NCBI GenBank assembly: GCA_965229635.1 | Contig: OZ245894.1 | Location: 7,874,001-7,938,000 of the forward strand | Length of the DNA: 64,000 nt | Origin: BQJU01 sp965229635 | Lineage (GTDB): Bacteria; Bacteroidota; Bacteroidia; Chitinophagales; Saprospiraceae | Direction: 5' to 3' | In this document: piece by piece, positions 60,704 to 64,000 of the stretch | Layout of the letters: every line of letters starts with the position of its first letter | Position numbering within the stretch: the first letter of the stretch is position 1 | Notes under the pieces: model-generated | Told to the model about the DNA's origin: nothing | Databases searched by the model: none | Seen by the model: only the letters and a program-made list of their open reading frames with translations | Made by a program: the position numbers and the translations under genes

Positions 60704-61486
60704 ATGCGAAAAATCCTGCCCTTTTACCTGCTTCTCCTGCTGGGCGCCTGGAGCTGCCAGAGCGGAGAAAAAACCGGCCAATCCGAAAGCGAGGCCGCCT
60801 ACGAATCGGAAGAAGAAGAAAATAAAGAAGGCGCTCCCGCCGATAATACCCTGACCGCCACCGAAAAAGAGGAAGGCTGGATGCTGCTCTTTGACGGCAA
60901 AAGCATGGACCAGTGGCGCGTGTACGGCAAAGACAGCCTCTACGGCTGGAACATTGCCGACGGCGAAATGCAAGCCCTGGGTGAAGCGGGCCCGGAAGGC
61001 CTGGGCGCTGATATCATTACCAAGGAACAGTACGACAACTTTGAATTGAGCCTGGACTGGAAAATCTCCGAAGCGGGCAATAGCGGCGTATTCTTCAACG
61101 TAGTGGAAGCGCCGGAATACAAAACTGTATATGCTACCGGTCCGGAATACCAGCTCATCGACGATGAAGGATTCCCCGATCCGCTGGAAGACTGGCAAAA
61201 GTCGGGGGCTAATTACGCCATGCATCCGCCATCACGGGTAGCTACCAATCCTGTAGGCACCTACAACCACACCCGCATCCGTGTAGAAAACGGCCATGTT
61301 CAGCACTGGCTCAACAACGAAAAAGTGGTGGAGTACGACTTGTGGACCCCCGAATGGGAGGCATTAAAGGGCTCCGGCAAATGGGAAGATTTCCCCGATT
61401 ACGGCAATGCCAGGAAAGGACATATTGCCCTGCAGGATCATGGGCACCAGATCTGGTTTAAAAACATTAAGATTAGAAAGCTGTAA
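60704..61486 (+). CDS. DUF1080 lipoprotein (3-keto-glycoside hydrolase type)
   Basis: A 260-residue lipoprotein: signal with lipobox GAWSCQSG, an acidic linker (~22-50), then a concanavalin-like DUF1080 domain (WMLLFDGKSMDQWRVYG, FELSLDWKISEAGNSGVFF, EYQLIDDEGFPDP, HIALQDHGHQIWFKNIKIRKL). The family includes 3-keto-disaccharide hydrolases. ATG at 60704 (MRKILPFYLL) gives the signal peptide. The next gene is a Gfo/Idh/MocA oxidoreductase, the usual partner that makes or uses 3-keto sugars. Confidence 0.9.
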   Translation: MRKILPFYLLLLLGAWSCQSGEKTGQSESEAAYESEEEENKEGAPADNTLTATEKEEGWMLLFDGKSMDQWRVYGKDSLYGWNIADGEMQALGEAGPEGLGADIITKEQYDNFELSLDWKISEAGNSGVFFNVVEAPEYKTVYATGPEYQLIDDEGFPDPLEDWQKSGANYAMHPPSRVATNPVGTYNHTRIRVENGHVQHWLNNEKVVEYDLWTPEWEALKGSGKWEDFPDYGNARKGHIALQDHGHQIWFKNIKIRKL

Positions 61487-61745
61487 ACATTTTTGTTTTA
61501 ACACTATAAACGATAACTGTTTAGAAACACATGATTTTTTTTGAACCACATAAGGCACATAAGGCACATAAGGTCATATAAGTTTTTTGCAGCAATTCCC
61601 TAAAGGGCTTTGCTGCAAACCGTATTGTGTTCTTTTGTATCTTTCCCCGACCCTGCGGGTTTGCCTTCGGCGGGACTGAAGTGTGGTTCAATCCGATTTT
61701 TTTGGTTTTATTTCTAAGCAGTTCGTCAAAAAATCCTAAAGAAAC
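61487..61745. repeat. Spacer with hairpin and dispersed words
   Basis: Holds gaaccacataaggcacataagg (61540 on), a hairpin TTTGCAGCAA / TTGCTGCAAA (61586-61595, 61610-61619) with an inner CCCT/AGGG, and 61646-61690 (cccgaccctgcgggtttgcc... gtgtggttca), the inverted relative of 10685-10727. No gene. Confidence 0.6.
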
Positions 61746-62888
61746 ATGAGCAGAAAAATACGTATGGGCATGGTCGGTGGTGGTCGCGGCGCTTTTATTG
61801 GCGGTGTGCACCGGATGGCGGCCGCCCTGGACGGACAGATTGAATTTGTGTGCGGAGCCTTCAGTAGCAACCCGGAAAAGTCGAAAGCTTCGGGTGAAGA
61901 TTTTTTCCTGCCCGCCGATCGGGTGTATGGCAGCTACCAGGAAATGATCGAGAAGGAAAAACAATTGCCGGAAGGCGAACGCATGGATTTTATCTCCATC
62001 GTAACGCCCAACCACATGCACTACGGCCCGGCCAAAATGGCCCTGGAGAATGGCTTTCACGTAGTTTGCGACAAGCCGCTTTCCTTTACTATGGAAGAGG
62101 CCCTGGAGCTGGAACAGCTGGTGAAGAAATCCGGTCTGATCTTTGCCCTGACGCACAATTATACCGGCTACCCTATGGTGAAGCATGCCCGCGCTATGGT
62201 GCGCAATGGCGACCTCGGCCCCATCCGTAAGGTGGTGGTGGAATACCCGCAAGGCTGGCTGGCCACCAGAGTAGATAATAAACAAGCCGCCTGGCGTACC
62301 GATCCCAAACGCTCCGGTATTGCCGGCTGTATGGGCGACATCGGTACCCATGCCGAAAACCTGGCGGAATACATCACCGGCCTGAAGATTTCTTCCCTCA
62401 TGGCTGATTTGAGCACTTTCGTGGAAGGTCGCCAGCTAGATGACGATGGCAATGTGCTGCTGCGCTTCGACAATGGCGCCAAAGGCATTCTGCATGCCAG
62501 CCAAATTTCCGTAGGCGAAGAAAATGCCCTCAACATCCGCATCTACGGCGAGAAAGGTGGGCTGGAATGGCACCAGATGGAACCCAATACCCTGCTGGCC
62601 AAGTGGCTCGACAAGCCCACTCAGATTCTCCGTACCGGAGTGGGTGAGCTCAGTCCGGAAGCCCAGGCACATACCCGTATTCCCGCCGGTCACCCGGAGG
62701 GTTATCTGGAGGCTTTCGCCAATATCTATCGCAATTTTGCCTTCTGCGTGCGCGCCCGTCTCAAAGGGGAGCAAGCAGATGATGTGTACCAGGATTTCCC
62801 CACTGTAAGCGATGGGGTTCGCGGCATGAAGTTCATCGAAAAAGTAGTCGACTCCAGCCAGAAAGATAGCTGGGTGGATGTGGATTAA
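61746..62888 (+). CDS. Gfo/Idh/MocA-family oxidoreductase
   Basis: A 380-residue cytoplasmic NAD(P)-dependent sugar oxidoreductase. Rossmann start IRMGMVGGGRGAFIGGVHR, the FISIVTPNHMHYGPAKMALENG segment, the catalytic EKP-type motif here as CDKPLSF, and the C-terminal GDIGTHAENLAEYITG with the conserved D and H. Large insertion near 50-80 (LPADRVYGSYQEMIEKEKQL). With the DUF1080 gene upstream it probably works on 3-keto sugars. The two genes are 259 bp apart, so perhaps separately transcribed. Confidence 0.92.
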   Translation: MSRKIRMGMVGGGRGAFIGGVHRMAAALDGQIEFVCGAFSSNPEKSKASGEDFFLPADRVYGSYQEMIEKEKQLPEGERMDFISIVTPNHMHYGPAKMALENGFHVVCDKPLSFTMEEALELEQLVKKSGLIFALTHNYTGYPMVKHARAMVRNGDLGPIRKVVVEYPQGWLATRVDNKQAAWRTDPKRSGIAGCMGDIGTHAENLAEYITGLKISSLMADLSTFVEGRQLDDDGNVLLRFDNGAKGILHASQISVGEENALNIRIYGEKGGLEWHQMEPNTLLAKWLDKPTQILRTGVGELSPEAQAHTRIPAGHPEGYLEAFANIYRNFAFCVRARLKGEQADDVYQDFPTVSDGVRGMKFIEKVVDSSQKDSWVDVD

Positions 62889-63430
62889 TAAATGAAACCA
62901 CATGAGGCACCTAAGAATTTGGAATAGTTTAGGAGAATAATCCTAATGTTTTTTTCTAATTAAACTTATCTGTCTTATGTGGTTCATCACCTCCAATGGC
63001 ATGCGAAGCATGTAACAAAAAGTACCCAACAAAAATTTGCTGCCTTCCCCTGGAAACAATTCCCCAATTTCATTCCGAATTCTCACCAGATATACCTATC
63101 TTAGCAGGAACTAAGCGACAAACGTTAGCCGTTTGTTTGGGTGAGCCCATCATTTTCAAAATTTCCCATTCGGACGACTATCTACGCTCGTATTGCCGAA
63201 AGGTAAAGAGCACAACAATTTGATCACAAACCCTTTGCCCTTGAACCGTTCACATTGCAACGACCTGATACCCTTTGGCTGCAACAGCCACGCCCCTGCA
63301 CACACGCACAAAGCGTTCCTCAGTTTTCCATTTTTTACCGTCAACCGGACCAAACATTAGCCAATCTTGGCCTTTTGTTATATGACACTACGCTAACTCA
63401 TTTTTTATTAACCAAAATTCTTTCATCAGT
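62889..63430. other. Spacer, no gene
   Basis: aaaccacatgaggcacctaag (62893) and its inverse cttatgtggttcatc (62975) face each other across ~80 bp and could form a long stem after the Gfo gene. Past 63000 I see no repeats or gene. A 75-codon frame (62996-63223) has no protein-like features. Confidence 0.5.
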
Positions 63431-64000
63431 ATGAAAAAACAATACTCCAATCGCCTTTTATTAGGCCTTATTGTTGCCCTCTGCTATTTCAACCTGAATG
63501 CACAGGTGAAAATTGTGGTGAATGCCCCCGGTGGTATTGCCGACATTCAAGCTCTGGAGGCCAACTTTACCCCCGCCATTACTGAAGACATTACCGCCAG
63601 TCTTATCATTTCGGATGACGAGACCGATACGACTTCTGATGCCTGTGAGCCGGTAACCAATGACCTTTCCGGAGCCATCGCTTTGGTGGATCGCGGCAAT
63701 TGTGGTTTTACGACCAAAGTATATAATGCCCAGGAAGCCGGAGCCATTGCCGTTCTGGTTTGCAACAATGATGACGCAGGCATTTACAAAGCCGGTGTCA
63801 TGGGTGCCACAGCAGGTGACCCACTAATCGACCTGATCACTATTCCTGCCGTACAAGCCAGCTACGCTCACTGCGAAATCCTGAAAATGAACATGCCTGG
63901 CGTTGACATTACCCTCTCTCCCGATGCCATTCCTCCGGGAGTTGGTGACGTATGCGCCACGGCCACGGCCATCACGCCCGGCACCTATACCGTAGATAGC
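63431..64000 (+). CDS. Secreted PA-domain protein, 5' part
   Basis: The first 190 codons of a gene that leaves the window on the right. Signal peptide (MKKQYSNRLLLGLIVALCYF, ending LNAQ), then a protease-associated (PA) domain: PGGIADIQALEANF, SDACEPVTNDLSGAIALVDR, GNCGFTTKVYNAQEAGAIAV and LVCNNDDAG. PA domains accompany secreted peptidases and other surface enzymes. After ~175 a DVCATATAITPGTYTVDS start suggests a following adhesion-type repeat. A C-terminal T9SS domain is likely but not visible. Confidence 0.85.
   Translation, partial: MKKQYSNRLLLGLIVALCYFNLNAQVKIVVNAPGGIADIQALEANFTPAITEDITASLIISDDETDTTSDACEPVTNDLSGAIALVDRGNCGFTTKVYNAQEAGAIAVLVCNNDDAGIYKAGVMGATAGDPLIDLITIPAVQASYAHCEILKMNMPGVDITLSPDAIPPGVGDVCATATAITPGTYTVDS

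Noticed and set aside
61521..62351. 276-codon minus-strand frame over the Gfo gene and its spacer
   Set aside because: Antisense to a well-defined oxidoreductase and runs through spacer repeats.
62996..63223. 75-codon plus-strand frame
   Set aside because: No family-like motif, no start signal, and it lies in a plain spacer.
1..64000. tRNA, rRNA, riboswitch or prophage genes
   Set aside because: None could be recognised in either strand by eye; a covariance-model search (tRNAscan-SE, Infernal/Rfam) would be decisive.

Overview
The window comes from a Bacteroidota chromosome, probably class Saprospiria (Lewinella/Haliscomenobacter-like; the lineage is inference). The reasons are type IX secretion (T9SS) C-terminal sorting domains, a porD (DUF4835) gene in the bamD-rpoZ-coaBC-porD order, a DUF6090 protein, Bacteroidota promoters of the TTG-N19/20-TAnnTTTG type, and the lack of clear Shine-Dalgarno sequences. 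No rRNA, tRNA or CRISPR array was recognised.

Layout. 1-2.2 kb: end of a LytS-like kinase, its LytTR regulator and two small conserved proteins. 2.2-4.1 kb: a REP-associated (IS200-like) tyrosine transposase between palindromic repeats, including a ~171-bp tandem array. 4.26-9.74 kb: a four-gene operon that looks like a split membrane STAND signalling or conflict system: an EAD11-type adaptor, an unknown partner sharing a short motif with it, a membrane-anchored STAND NTPase, and an exported protein with ten near-identical WD40 repeats. 9.7-13.5 kb: MarR/EVE pair, GyrI-like and WYL regulators separated by repeat-rich spacers. 14-18.7 kb: a GT39 glycosyltransferase, an Omp85-family barrel and DUF6090. 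18.7-29.6 kb: a CHAT protease with TPRs, two T9SS-type subtilases and a fibre-like protein, divergent from an ECF sigma factor and a probable anti-sigma protein. 29.7-40.7 kb: envelope proteins, cbpA/cbpM, a DASH cryptochrome/photolyase, an M14 carboxypeptidase, a beta-helix adhesin and DUF3137.

40.9-48.9 kb is a core block: bamD, rpoZ, coaBC, porD, a secreted unknown, purN and a PorE-like TPR/PD40 protein ending in SPOR. 49.0-52.0 kb holds two insertion sequences with intact terminal repeats and target duplications, both placed in a low-complexity spacer. Then follow hemW and, on the minus strand, a ~2,034-2,076 residue DUF4157 (eCIS-type) effector with a PD-(D/E)XK-like C-terminus and a small downstream gene that could be its immunity protein. 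The window ends with a DUF1080/Gfo-Idh-MocA sugar pair and the start of a PA-domain secreted protein.

The strongest candidates for a little-described system are (1) the STAND/exported-WD40 operon at 4.26-9.74 kb, (2) the DUF4157 nuclease effector with its neighbour at 53.4-60.3 kb, and (3) the CHAT-subtilase-ECF cluster. The spacers are mosaics of dispersed hairpin elements, several present in two copies here and one with compensatory stem changes.
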